Origin: Sphingobacteriales bacterium
Lineage (GTDB): Bacteria; Bacteroidota; Bacteroidia; Chitinophagales; CAIOSU01
NCBI GenBank assembly: GCA_027486795.1
Contig: JAIXOI010000023.1
Coordinates: forward strand, 124,001 to 188,000
Direction of reading: 5' to 3'
Length of the DNA: 64,000 bases
Shown in pieces: positions 34,145 to 42,236 of this stretch (the stretch's first letter is position 1; every line of letters begins with the position of its first letter). The translations under genes and the position numbers were made by a program. The notes below the pieces were generated by a model. That model was not told where the DNA came from. It was given only the letters and a program-made list of their open reading frames with translations, and did no database searches.

Positions 34145-36774
34145 AATATTTCCTATATACGTTGTTGGCTATTTGCTGCTACATACCTGCATCTGCGCAG
34201 CTAGATAGCATTGGTGCGTCCCGTATCAACTACTCACTACCTACCGAATATATCTTGGGTCCAGTTACCGTTTCAGGGGCTAAATATTTAGACCCTGATC
34301 TGATAGTGCCCCTTTCGGGACTTAAAGCAGGACAAAAAATTTCGATACCTGGCGACGATGTCGGTAAAGCCATTCGTAAGCTTTGGGAGCAAGGGCTGTT
34401 TACCAACGTAGAGATACGCATACTGAAAACCTTGGGCAACATTGTTTTCTTGGATATATTGGTAACCGAGCGGCCCCGCTTGGGCAAATTTGCCTTTGAA
34501 GGAAAAATTAAAAAAGGCGAGCAGGATGAACTGCGCGATAAAATAAAACTGATAAGCGGCCGGGTACTTACCGAAAACCTTAAAACCAACACCATCAACA
34601 TTATCCAAAACCATTACAAGGATAAAGGATACTTGAATGCCAAGGTAACGCTCAAAGAATCGGCAGACACTATATTGAACAACAGCGTAATACTTACCAT
34701 AGTAGTAAATAAAGGTGGCAAGGTTAAAATTGGTAGTATTCTTTTTGAGGGTAACACCGTGGTGAGCGATGCCACTTTGCGCAAGAAAATGAAGGATACC
34801 AAGGAAAAGGTGCATTTGGATATTGCGGGTATTATTAGCCCCGAAAACATAAAAGCTGCCAAAAAGGATACTTCGAGCTTTATGGAGATACTGGAAAACC
34901 TAGCTCCATCGCGAACCATTGATTACTTCGCCGACAAGGCCAGATTGAATATTTTCAGTGCTTCAAAATTTATATTGAAGGATTATAAAGCCGATAAAGA
35001 AAAACTAGTTGAACACTACAATTCGCTTGGTTTTAGAGATGCCGAAATACTTGCCGACAGTGTTTATATGGAGAATGGTGAATTGCAAATCCGTATAAAA
35101 GTAAATGAAGGCATACAGTACCATTTTCGCAATGTAACCTGGGCCGGCAACACCATATATAGCAGCGATACGTTGGCCAAATTGTTGGGCATAAAGAAAG
35201 GCGACATATACAACCGTAACCTGCTTGATGAACGCCTTAATATGAGCGAAAACGGAACTGACATTGCCAGCCTTTATATGGACAATGGCTATTTGTTTTT
35301 TCAGGTGAGCCCGCTGGAAGTTGCTGTAATAGAAGATTCCATTGATATTGAGATTCGGGTATCGGAAGGGCCAATAGCCATTATTAACGAAGTGCGCATA
35401 TCAGGCAATACCAAAACCAAAGAGTATGTTATACGCCGAGAGCTGAGAACTATACCTGGCAACGTATTTAGCCGAAGTGATTTGATACGCTCGCAACGGG
35501 AGATTATCAATTTGGGCTACTTCGACCCTGAGCAACTTGAGGTAGTGCCCATCCCCAACCCCGAAAACGGAACGGTGGATATAGAGTACCGTGTGGTAGA
35601 AAAACCATCCGACCAGTTAGAGTTATCGGCAGGTTGGGGCGGCAGAGGCCGAGGTGTAGTGGGCACTTTGGGCGTATCGTTTACCAACTTCTCTATCCAA
35701 AACATGTTCAAAAAAGGCTCTTGGAGTCCGCTACCGGCCGGCGACGGACAAAGGCTTTCGCTTAGGGTGCAAACCAACGGTAGAATTTATCAGTCGTACA
35801 ACTTCTCATTTACCGAGCCTTGGCTTGGGGGCCGAAAACCAAATTCATTCTCGGTGAGTTATTACAACTCTCGTTTTGCTACCCTTAGCACCGACAACAA
35901 AGTTATTTCTAGCCTAACAACCAATGGTGCCAGCGTTGGTATAGGTACAAGGTTAAAATGGCCCGATGACTACTTTACTTTCCAGGCTTTAGTGCAGTTT
36001 CAGAACTATAAACTAGACAACTGGACATCCTCGAACTTTATCATTACTGATGGTCGTTCTAATAACTTGAACTTAAAGTTTACGTTGGCACGTAGTTCGG
36101 TTTACAACCCAACCTACCCTACCCAAGGCTCCAACATATCCTTGTCGTTGCAAATAACGCCACCATACTCGCTACTTAGCGGAAAGGACTATACTGACCT
36201 GCCAGACAATCAAAAATATAAATGGGTAGAGTATCACAAATGGCGCTTCACAGCGGAGTGGTTTACCCCTATTACCAAAAACCTGAAACAGCCATTGGTA
36301 TTGCGCGTAGCGGCTAAATTCGGTTTCTTGGGCTATTATAACAAAGATATCGGTTACTCTCCATTTGAGCGCTTTGAATTGGGTGGCGATGGTATTTCCA
36401 ACATCCAGTTTTTTGGCAGGGATATCTTAGCATTGCGTGGATACGAAGTATTGAGCCCGAATACTGGAGCGCCGTTTTTCAATAAATTTACAGTAGAAAT
36501 GCGTTTCCCTATCTCTCTAAACCCATCGGCTACCATATTTGCAACGGCCTTTTTGGAGGGTGGAAACTACTACAACGATATAAAAAGTTACAATCCTTTC
36601 GACATAAAACGTACGGCAGGCCTTGGTGTTAGGATAATGTTGCCTATGTTCGGGTTGCTAGGTTTCGATTATGGCATAGGCTTTGATAAGGATGCTGGGA
36701 CAGCAAATGGTTTCGGAGACTTCTTAAACAAATACGGAAAATTCAGTATCGTGTTAGGCTTCGAACCAGAATAA
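34141..36774 (+). CDS. bamA: Outer membrane protein assembly factor BamA
   Basis: An 877-residue Omp85 protein. TTG start overlapping the uppS stop, signal peptide to about 20 (IPASAQ), five POTRA domains (about 30-480; VSGAKYLDPDLIVPLSGLK, KIGSILFEGNTVVSDATLRK, YHFRNVTWAGNTIYSSDTLA, IINEVRISGNTKTKEYVIRR) and a C-terminal 16-strand barrel with the lid-lock motif LRGYEV. The third POTRA carries the long insertion usual in Bacteroidota. It inserts beta-barrels, including the porins and type IX parts listed here, into the outer membrane. Confidence 0.96.
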   Translation: MKYFLYTLLAICCYIPASAQLDSIGASRINYSLPTEYILGPVTVSGAKYLDPDLIVPLSGLKAGQKISIPGDDVGKAIRKLWEQGLFTNVEIRILKTLGNIVFLDILVTERPRLGKFAFEGKIKKGEQDELRDKIKLISGRVLTENLKTNTINIIQNHYKDKGYLNAKVTLKESADTILNNSVILTIVVNKGGKVKIGSILFEGNTVVSDATLRKKMKDTKEKVHLDIAGIISPENIKAAKKDTSSFMEILENLAPSRTIDYFADKARLNIFSASKFILKDYKADKEKLVEHYNSLGFRDAEILADSVYMENGELQIRIKVNEGIQYHFRNVTWAGNTIYSSDTLAKLLGIKKGDIYNRNLLDERLNMSENGTDIASLYMDNGYLFFQVSPLEVAVIEDSIDIEIRVSEGPIAIINEVRISGNTKTKEYVIRRELRTIPGNVFSRSDLIRSQREIINLGYFDPEQLEVVPIPNPENGTVDIEYRVVEKPSDQLELSAGWGGRGRGVVGTLGVSFTNFSIQNMFKKGSWSPLPAGDGQRLSLRVQTNGRIYQSYNFSFTEPWLGGRKPNSFSVSYYNSRFATLSTDNKVISSLTTNGASVGIGTRLKWPDDYFTFQALVQFQNYKLDNWTSSNFIITDGRSNNLNLKFTLARSSVYNPTYPTQGSNISLSLQITPPYSLLSGKDYTDLPDNQKYKWVEYHKWRFTAEWFTPITKNLKQPLVLRVAAKFGFLGYYNKDIGYSPFERFELGGDGISNIQFFGRDILALRGYEVLSPNTGAPFFNKFTVEMRFPISLNPSATIFATAFLEGGNYYNDIKSYNPFDIKRTAGLGVRIMLPMFGLLGFDYGIGFDKDAGTANGFGDFLNKYGKFSIVLGFEPE

Positions 36775-36802
36775 TTGGTTTAACACTTAAAAACACACCA
36801 AA

Positions 36803-37336
36803 ATGAAAAAGTTATTACTCACAACCCTAAGTGTACTGCTTATAACAGTAGCTGGCTACAGCCAACGTTTTGTATACGTTGATACCGAATATATACTGGA
36901 CAATGTACCAGAATATAAAGCCGCGCAGAAAAAACTGGATGATATAGCAGACGGCTGGCGCGCCGAAATTGACAAGCGCTACAAAGATATTGATAACCTA
37001 TACAAAGCTTACCAAGCAGAGTACATCATTTTACCTGAAGAAACCCGCCAACAACGCCAAAAGCAAATTGAGAACAGCGAAAAGGCGGTTAAGGAGTACC
37101 AAAACCAAAAGTTTGGATACCAAGGCGAGTTATTTGTAAAAAAACAAGAACTGGTAAAGCCCATTCAGGATAAGATTTACAACGAAATAAATAAAATGGC
37201 CGCCGAAAAAGCCTACGACTTTGTATTTGATAAGGCAAACGGACTGAACATGTTATTCGTGAATCCGAAGTATGACAAGAGCGATGATATCATTACTGCT
37301 TTAGGATATAAACCTGTGAAAACTGACAAAAAATAA
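36803..37336 (+). CDS. OmpH/Skp-like periplasmic chaperone (copy 1)
   Basis: A 177-residue exported protein: signal peptide to about 20, FVYVDTEYILDNVPEYKAAQ as the conserved start, then a long Lys/Glu/Gln-rich coiled coil (about 45-125) and a C-terminal strand YDFVFDKANGLNMLFVNPKY. Skp-type trimers hold unfolded outer membrane proteins for BamA. It lies 28 bases after bamA. Confidence 0.92.
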   Translation: MKKLLLTTLSVLLITVAGYSQRFVYVDTEYILDNVPEYKAAQKKLDDIADGWRAEIDKRYKDIDNLYKAYQAEYIILPEETRQQRQKQIENSEKAVKEYQNQKFGYQGELFVKKQELVKPIQDKIYNEINKMAAEKAYDFVFDKANGLNMLFVNPKYDKSDDIITALGYKPVKTDKK

Positions 37337-37388
37337 AATTAAGGGCTTATATTAGCAGCCTGTTTTTAAAAACAACATAAACAAAAAC

Positions 37389-37913
37389 ATGAAAAATTTT
37401 ATTGCAATCTTGGCGGTGTTATTTGTAATGGCCTTGCCTACTACCCTTTCTGCCCAAAACAAATTTGGACATATCAACGCACAGGAGTTGTTGGTAGCAT
37501 TGCCTAGCTACAAAACAGCTGAGACCCAACTGCAAGCATTTGCAAAAAAATTGCAAGATGCTTACATGAAAATGCAGGAAGACTACAACAAATTGTATGC
37601 TGAGTTTGAGAAAATGCAGAATGACAAAGCCACGTTAAAGCCACTTTTAGAAGCTAAATATGCTGAGATTGCTGACCTTGAAAAGCGTATGCAGAAAATT
37701 GAGCAAAGCAGCGAACAACAGTTGGTTGAGAAACAAGCGGAGCTTTTGAAGCCTTTAGAAGACCAAATTATGACTGCCATCAAAACGGTTGCTAAAGAAG
37801 GCGGATATACTTACATCTTTGACTCGAGCGCAGGCATTTTGTTGTACTCACCTGATGGCGACAATGTAATGCCTTTGGTGAAAAAGAAGTTGGGCATAGT
37901 TACTGCTCCTTGA
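37389..37913 (+). CDS. OmpH/Skp-like periplasmic chaperone (copy 2)
   Basis: A 174-residue paralogue of the preceding gene: signal peptide to about 22, KFGHINAQELLVALPSYKTA, a coiled coil (about 45-130) and YTYIFDSSAGILLYSPDGDN at the end. Tandem skp/ompH genes after bamA are normal in Bacteroidota. Same transcription unit, 52 bases downstream of copy 1. Confidence 0.93.
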   Translation: MKNFIAILAVLFVMALPTTLSAQNKFGHINAQELLVALPSYKTAETQLQAFAKKLQDAYMKMQEDYNKLYAEFEKMQNDKATLKPLLEAKYAEIADLEKRMQKIEQSSEQQLVEKQAELLKPLEDQIMTAIKTVAKEGGYTYIFDSSAGILLYSPDGDNVMPLVKKKLGIVTAP

Positions 37914-37960
37914 TAAAAATTTAAGCGTAGTACTTTAGTTTACCGAAATTACTCATCGTT

Positions 37961-38779
37961 TTGGCCATCAATACTCACAGCCCAATAGGGATATTTGACT
38001 CGGGTATTGGTGGCCTTACTATTGCTAGTGAGGTCATTCGCAAATTGCCCAACGAAGAGGTTATTTACTTTGGCGACACAGCACACATGCCTTACGGCGA
38101 CAAATCGCCAGCCCTGGTGCGGTACTACGGCACCAAAATAGTAGAGTTCCTGATAGGCAAAGGCTGCAAAATTATAGTGATAGCCTGCAACACCATCAGT
38201 AGCGTTATTTACGACGATGTGGTGGAGATATTTGGCAACCGCGTGCAGTTTGTAAACGTTGTCGACCCTTTAGTGCATGGCCTTGCCCGCCTAGAGCAAC
38301 TAAACAAAGTGGGCATAATTGGTACCAAAGGCACCATTAAAACCGGTATATACGAGCGCAAGCTAAAAGAACTGCGCCCCGATATGGATGTGCACAGCCT
38401 GGCTACCCCGCTACTGGCCCCTATGATTGAGGCGGGGTTCTTCAACAACCAGATATCGAAAGCTGTAATTGAAACCTACCTTAAGGAGGATTGCTTTAAG
38501 GAAATTGAGGCTATGGTACTAGCCTGCACACACTACCCGCTCATTAAAAAGGATATTGAGGAGTTTTATGCAGGCAAAGTGGCCGTGTACGACTCAACCG
38601 ATTTCGTTTCGGAAGTAGTGCGCGATGCCTTGAATGTAAAAGGATTGTTGAGCACCAAACGTATTGGTGGCCCTAACAAATTCTTCGCCAGCGACATTAC
38701 CGAATCATTCGACAAAACAGCCAAAAATTTCTTCGGCGACGACGTGCACCTCGAGTATGCCAATATTTGGGATCTGTAG
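37961..38779 (+). CDS. murI: Glutamate racemase
   Basis: A 272-residue cytoplasmic enzyme that makes D-glutamate for peptidoglycan. Motifs: PIGIFDSGIGGLT (Asp13), YFGDTAHMPYGDKS, the two catalytic cysteines Cys76 (IACNT) and Cys189 (LACTHYPL). The start is a TTG at 37961, with no ATG in frame upstream. It ends the DUF6089-uppS-bamA-ompH-ompH-murI unit. Family A repeat words follow the stop. Confidence 0.95.
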   Translation: MAINTHSPIGIFDSGIGGLTIASEVIRKLPNEEVIYFGDTAHMPYGDKSPALVRYYGTKIVEFLIGKGCKIIVIACNTISSVIYDDVVEIFGNRVQFVNVVDPLVHGLARLEQLNKVGIIGTKGTIKTGIYERKLKELRPDMDVHSLATPLLAPMIEAGFFNNQISKAVIETYLKEDCFKEIEAMVLACTHYPLIKKDIEEFYAGKVAVYDSTDFVSEVVRDALNVKGLLSTKRIGGPNKFFASDITESFDKTAKNFFGDDVHLEYANIWDL

Positions 38780-38945
38780 GTTGGTTGATTGGTTATTGGT
38801 TTTCCATTTTCAACAAAAATCATTTAATACAAACCTACTCGTAACACCCATAAAAAAGTTTGGCATTATGTTTGAATAGAGAAAGGGGAAGGAAAAAATT
38901 AATAACTTTAGGCTACAAAAATCAACTGCCGAAAAAATAAGCGCT

Positions 38946-39413
38946 ATGAAAAAGTATTTGATGTTATTGGTAATGGTTCCGGTGTTGTTTCTAGCAGCAG
39001 GCAACCTAGCACAAGCACAACGCGAAACCACCAACACTGCCCCAGCCGACGGTAAGGGTATCCAGTTTTTCCAAGGCACTTGGAACGAAGCACTTGCCGC
39101 TGCAAAAAAAGAAAAGAAACTGATTTTTGTGGATGCCTATGCCGTTTGGTGTGGCCCTTGTAAATTCATGAGCAACAACGTTTTTCCGGATGCTGCTGTT
39201 GGCGAATATTTCAACAAAAACTTCATCAGCTACAAGTTTGATATGGAGAAAGGCGAAGGCCCTGAATTCTCTAACAAGTATAAAGTAACGGCCTATCCAA
39301 CCTTGTTGTTTATAAACAGCGCAGGCGAGGTAGTATACCGCGAAATGGGTGCCCGCGATGCCGGTGGCTTCATTAAATTGGGCGAAAGCGCACTTGCAGC
39401 TTCTAAAAAGTAA
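38946..39413 (+). CDS. Exported thioredoxin-family protein
   Basis: A 155-residue protein with a signal peptide (to about residue 25) and a thioredoxin fold: IFVDAYAVWCGPCKFM with the CGPC active site (Cys69, Cys72) and the cis-Pro loop TAYPTLLF. It resembles the DUF255/thioredoxin_7 type of Bacteroidota periplasmic reductases. Likely a disulfide reductase or isomerase in the periplasm. It converges with the glycosyltransferase gene with 19 bases between stops. Confidence 0.9.
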   Translation: MKKYLMLLVMVPVLFLAAGNLAQAQRETTNTAPADGKGIQFFQGTWNEALAAAKKEKKLIFVDAYAVWCGPCKFMSNNVFPDAAVGEYFNKNFISYKFDMEKGEGPEFSNKYKVTAYPTLLFINSAGEVVYREMGARDAGGFIKLGESALAASKK

Positions 39414-39432
39414 GACTTTTATGAGCGTTCGA

Positions 39433-40533
39433 TCAATGCATCGGGCGTTTCAAATCACCATATAGTAATTCGTCAAGGGCCGTGCTAAGCGGCCCTTTTC
39501 TATGCTCCGAAAATTGGCTGAGCAATATATTTGATTTGGCAATGCCAGCCTCTAGGTTTATCTCATCCTGAAACTGGGTAATGTGCCTGGCCAACTTAGC
39601 CATACGCTTACCAAGATATATTTGTTCGGTTTGGCCTGGCGTGGGCACCAGTATGGCTTTTAGCCCTAGGGCGTTTAGGTCCATAAGCGTACTATAGCCC
39701 GAGCGGCATACAATGGTTTTAGCGCGCTGCATTACGTGGCTCATCTGCTCGGTATCCAAGTGGCCTACCACTTCAATATGATCTTCCAATCGGGTTGCTT
39801 TACCCTCCTCAGGTTTGCCTAATATCAATAATTTCTTGCCAGCTATGCCTGGCAACTGCCCTCGCAATTTCTGCTCAAATATGGTGCGCTGCGGTTCGGG
39901 ACCAGAACAAATAGCCACCACATCATACTCTGGCTCTATAGCTTTAGTATCAGCGGTCATGCGGCTAAGCGGGCCAATATAGCGGTAGCGCTTTTTGGTA
40001 ATGGCCGTGCCATGGCCCAAATCGCCAGAGAGGTTTGGTACAGAAGGCCAATCAGGAATCCAACAACGGGTAAATTTATTGATGTAGCCGTGGTTCATAT
40101 AATTAACGAGCGGCTCGAACGCACGCATTATACCGGGCATACGGATGTATACTTGATGGGTAATAAAAGCAGTAGGCACGGATGGGCTGGTAAGCCCAAA
40201 ACGACTGTCGGAAATAACGTGAGTAATGCCCTTTGATTTTATTAGTTCGGGTAAAAGCTGGCGCTCTTTCTTAATAACCCCAAGCAAGCGTTGGCTTTGC
40301 AGCGCCATGTGCCACACCATGTTGCCATCGGCTGGGTAAGATGGGTTGTAAGCCGGCAACTCAATGTGCGCCAGTTCTGTGAACTCGTCTTTCCACAACT
40401 GCGCGGCCCTACCCGCCGAACCTAGGATAATTTTCACATCGCGTTGCTGCAGCAACTTAATTACGGGTATGAGTCGGGTGGCATGGCCAAGTCCCCAATC
40501 TAATGCGGCTACTAAAACAACTGGAGTACTCAA
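39433..40533 (-). CDS. Glycosyltransferase, GT28/MurG-like fold
   Basis: A 366-residue protein with the GT-B features of the UDP-sugar transferase group: LVAALDWGLGHATRLIPVIK at the N-terminus, ISDSRFGLTSPSVPTAFITH, a linker, and the C-terminal donor site VCRSGYSTLMDLNALGLKAI followed by VPTPGQTEQIYLGKRM. No signal peptide. Such genes are common in Bacteroidota and are annotated only generally; donor and acceptor are unknown. The start is a TTG at 40533 because no ATG is available in frame. Confidence 0.82.
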   Translation of the reverse strand: MSTPVVLVAALDWGLGHATRLIPVIKLLQQRDVKIILGSAGRAAQLWKDEFTELAHIELPAYNPSYPADGNMVWHMALQSQRLLGVIKKERQLLPELIKSKGITHVISDSRFGLTSPSVPTAFITHQVYIRMPGIMRAFEPLVNYMNHGYINKFTRCWIPDWPSVPNLSGDLGHGTAITKKRYRYIGPLSRMTADTKAIEPEYDVVAICSGPEPQRTIFEQKLRGQLPGIAGKKLLILGKPEEGKATRLEDHIEVVGHLDTEQMSHVMQRAKTIVCRSGYSTLMDLNALGLKAILVPTPGQTEQIYLGKRMAKLARHITQFQDEINLEAGIAKSNILLSQFSEHRKGPLSTALDELLYGDLKRPMH

Positions 40534-40617
40534 ATAAAATAATTAACCTAGCGTTATAAAATAGTGGTTTGCCAAATAAATCGTAAATTTAATACTGTTA
40601 CTGCCAATAAAGACGAC

Positions 40618-40761
40618 ATGAAGCTAATATTTTTAAATTATATACTATCTACGCTTTTTCTAGTATCGGGCTTAGGTTTACTATCAGGTTGTAAAGCCAA
40701 TAAGTGCGATTGTCCAAGTTTTCATGGCAAGGCTGTGGCAGAACAAGTGGAGCAGTGCTAG
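40618..40761 (+). CDS. Small cysteine-containing lipoprotein (47 residues)
   Basis: The ATG at 40618 gives a 47-residue lipoprotein with a full signal peptide and lipobox Cys25 (LLSGCKANK), followed by a short mature part with three more cysteines (KCDCPSFHGKAV ... EQC). A longer in-frame reading to 40564 puts non-hydrophobic residues ahead of the signal and is rejected. I recall similar KCDCP(S/A)F mini-lipoproteins in Bacteroidota, with no known role. The cysteines may bind metal. Confidence 0.65.
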   Translation: MKLIFLNYILSTLFLVSGLGLLSGCKANKCDCPSFHGKAVAEQVEQC

Positions 40762-40857
40762 TCCGGAATCAGAATTGACAGAATTGCTGAATTTTAGAAT
40801 TGAATGGGATTAACATTCTGTTGGTTAATTTAATTTCTTATCCATCAATTATCATTC

Positions 40858-40889
40858 ATTGTACATAGTACATTGTACTTTGTACATCC
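40858..40889. repeat. Word-like repeat, family C (GTACATnGTAC)
   Basis: ATTGTACATAGTACATTGTA and the following CTTTGTACATCC repeat the unit GTACnnnGTAC. The same words recur at 42199-42232 between the two metH genes. Confidence 0.6.
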
Positions 40890-40903
40890 TCTTACCCATT
40901 CAC

Positions 40904-40934
40904 TTGACATTACCCTACTTACAACGTACCTTTG
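40904..40934 (+). promoter_or_regulatory. Consensus Bacteroidota promoter of the metH operon
   Basis: TTG (40904-40906), exactly 20 bases, then TACCTTTG (40927-40934) match TTG-N19/20-TAnnTTTG in full. Transcription should start near 40941, 10 bases before the riboswitch, which supports both calls. Confidence 0.8.
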
Positions 40935-40950
40935 TACCAGTTTTTACTGA

Positions 40951-41073
40951 TTTATCAAGAAAGATGGAGGGATTTGGCCCGTTGATATCTTAGCAACCAC
41001 TACAAAAGCTTCCTGCTACAGTAGAAGGTGCCACTTCCAACCACGCTACCCTTGGCGGTGTGGGCAGATAAGT
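40951..41073 (+). ncRNA. SAM-I (S-box) riboswitch
   Basis: The core follows the S-box order: TTATCAAGA at the P1 5' side, GGAGGGATTTGGCCCGTTGA (kink-turn side of P2), AGCAACCACT, AAGGTGCCACTTCC, and the closing GGGCAGATAA that pairs with TTATC to form P1. S-adenosylmethionine binding normally shuts off methionine synthesis genes, and metH follows. The expression platform is not obvious; a weak hairpin near 41094-41110 is one possibility. Confidence 0.93.
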
Positions 41074-41172
41074 TAGAGGCGGGAACGTAACACAAACCTT
41101 CCACGGTTTTTCCTGTTATGTAATCACTTCTGGCTAAGCCAAGGCGATTATAATTAAAACAGGAATAAAACA

Positions 41173-42195
41173 ATGACCAAACCTGACATAAGAGACCTAC
41201 TCAAAGAGCGCATACTGGTACTGGACGGCGCCATGGGTACCATGATACAGCGTTACAAGCTAGAGGAAGATGATTTCCGTGGCGAGCGGTTCAAAAATCA
41301 TGCACACCCACTTAAAGGCAACAATGATTTGTTGGCCATTACCCGCCCCGACGTGCTGAAGGCCATACACGTGCAATATCTAGAGGCTGGTGCCGACATT
41401 ATAGAAACCAATACCTTTAGCGGTACCACCATCGCCCAAGCCGATTACCACTTGGAAGACGCCGTGTATGACATTAACTACCTTTCGGCCAAGATAGCCA
41501 AAGAGGCTGCCGATGAAGTGACGGCCAAGAACCCCGACAAGCCTCGCTATGTGGCGGGTGCCATCGGGCCAACGAACCGCACCGCATCTCTATCGCCAGA
41601 TGTAAACGACCCAGGATACCGTGCCGTAACGTTCGATCAATTGGTGGTGGCCTACAAAGAACAAACCAAAGCCTTGATTGACGGCGGTGTGGATGTGATA
41701 TTGGTAGAGACTATTTTCGATACCTTGAATGCCAAAGCTGCACTGTTCGCCATTACCGAGTACTTTGAGGAAGTCGGCAAGGAGTATCCAATCATGGTAT
41801 CGGGCACCATTACCGATGCCAGTGGCCGCACCCTTTCGGGCCAAACCACCGAGGCGTTCCTCATTTCGGTATCGCATGCACCGTTGTTGAGCGTGGGCTT
41901 GAACTGTGCCCTCGGTGCATCTCAGCTTCGTCCGTACTTGCAGGTGCTGGATAAAAAGTCGGATTTCTTTGTGAGTGCCTACCCCAATGCGGGCTTGCCC
42001 AACGAGTTTGGACACTACGACGAAACCCCCGAACTAATGGCCAGCCAGATAAAAGACTATTTGGAAGAAGGCTTGGTGAACATAGTAGGCGGTTGCTGCG
42101 GTACCACCCCCGACCACATCCGTGCTATTGCGAAGCTCGCTGCCAACTATAAACCAAGAGTAGCTGAAACTACCGAAACAGCAAACATTCAATAA
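41173..42195 (+). CDS. metH: Methionine synthase, homocysteine-binding part (separate gene)
   Basis: A 340-residue homocysteine S-methyltransferase domain. It has [36 protein letters not shown], and the three zinc ligands in [10 protein letters not shown] and [11 protein letters not shown]. It ends where the full-length MetH would continue into the folate domain. The rest of the enzyme is encoded by the next gene, so methionine synthase is made as two chains. The gene is controlled by the SAM riboswitch upstream. Confidence 0.95.
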   Translation: MTKPDIRDLLKERILVLDGAMGTMIQRYKLEEDDFRGERFKNHAHPLKGNNDLLAITRPDVLKAIHVQYLEAGADIIETNTFSGTTIAQADYHLEDAVYDINYLSAKIAKEAADEVTAKNPDKPRYVAGAIGPTNRTASLSPDVNDPGYRAVTFDQLVVAYKEQTKALIDGGVDVILVETIFDTLNAKAALFAITEYFEEVGKEYPIMVSGTITDASGRTLSGQTTEAFLISVSHAPLLSVGLNCALGASQLRPYLQVLDKKSDFFVSAYPNAGLPNEFGHYDETPELMASQIKDYLEEGLVNIVGGCCGTTPDHIRAIAKLAANYKPRVAETTETANIQ

Positions 42196-42198
42196 TAA

Positions 42199-42232
42199 TA
42201 CATCGTACTTCGTACATCGTAAATCGTACATC
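42199..42232. repeat. Word-like repeat, family C, between the two metH genes
   Basis: TACATCGTACTTCGTACATC followed by GTAAATCGTACATC fills nearly the whole 41-base gap between the two metH genes, ending 4 bases before the second start codon. It shares its words with 40858-40889. Confidence 0.65.
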
Positions 42233-42236
42233 AACA

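Larger units (their letters stand above)
40762..41172. other. 411-base region before metH: repeat, promoter and riboswitch
   Basis: No gene is seen. The region holds a family C repeat (40858-40889), a consensus promoter (40904-40934), a SAM-I riboswitch (40951-41073) and about 100 bases of downstream leader in which AAACC-TTCCAC-GGTTTTT (41094-41110) might form a weak terminator hairpin. Confidence 0.7.

Noticed and set aside
40858-42232. CRISPR-like direct repeats
   Set aside because: The GTACAT words are irregular, lack fixed-length spacers, and no cas gene is nearby.
42196-42236. metH broken by a frameshift (pseudogene)
   Set aside because: The two parts are complete domain units with their own stop and start and an intervening spacer; split MetH is known in Bacteroidota.
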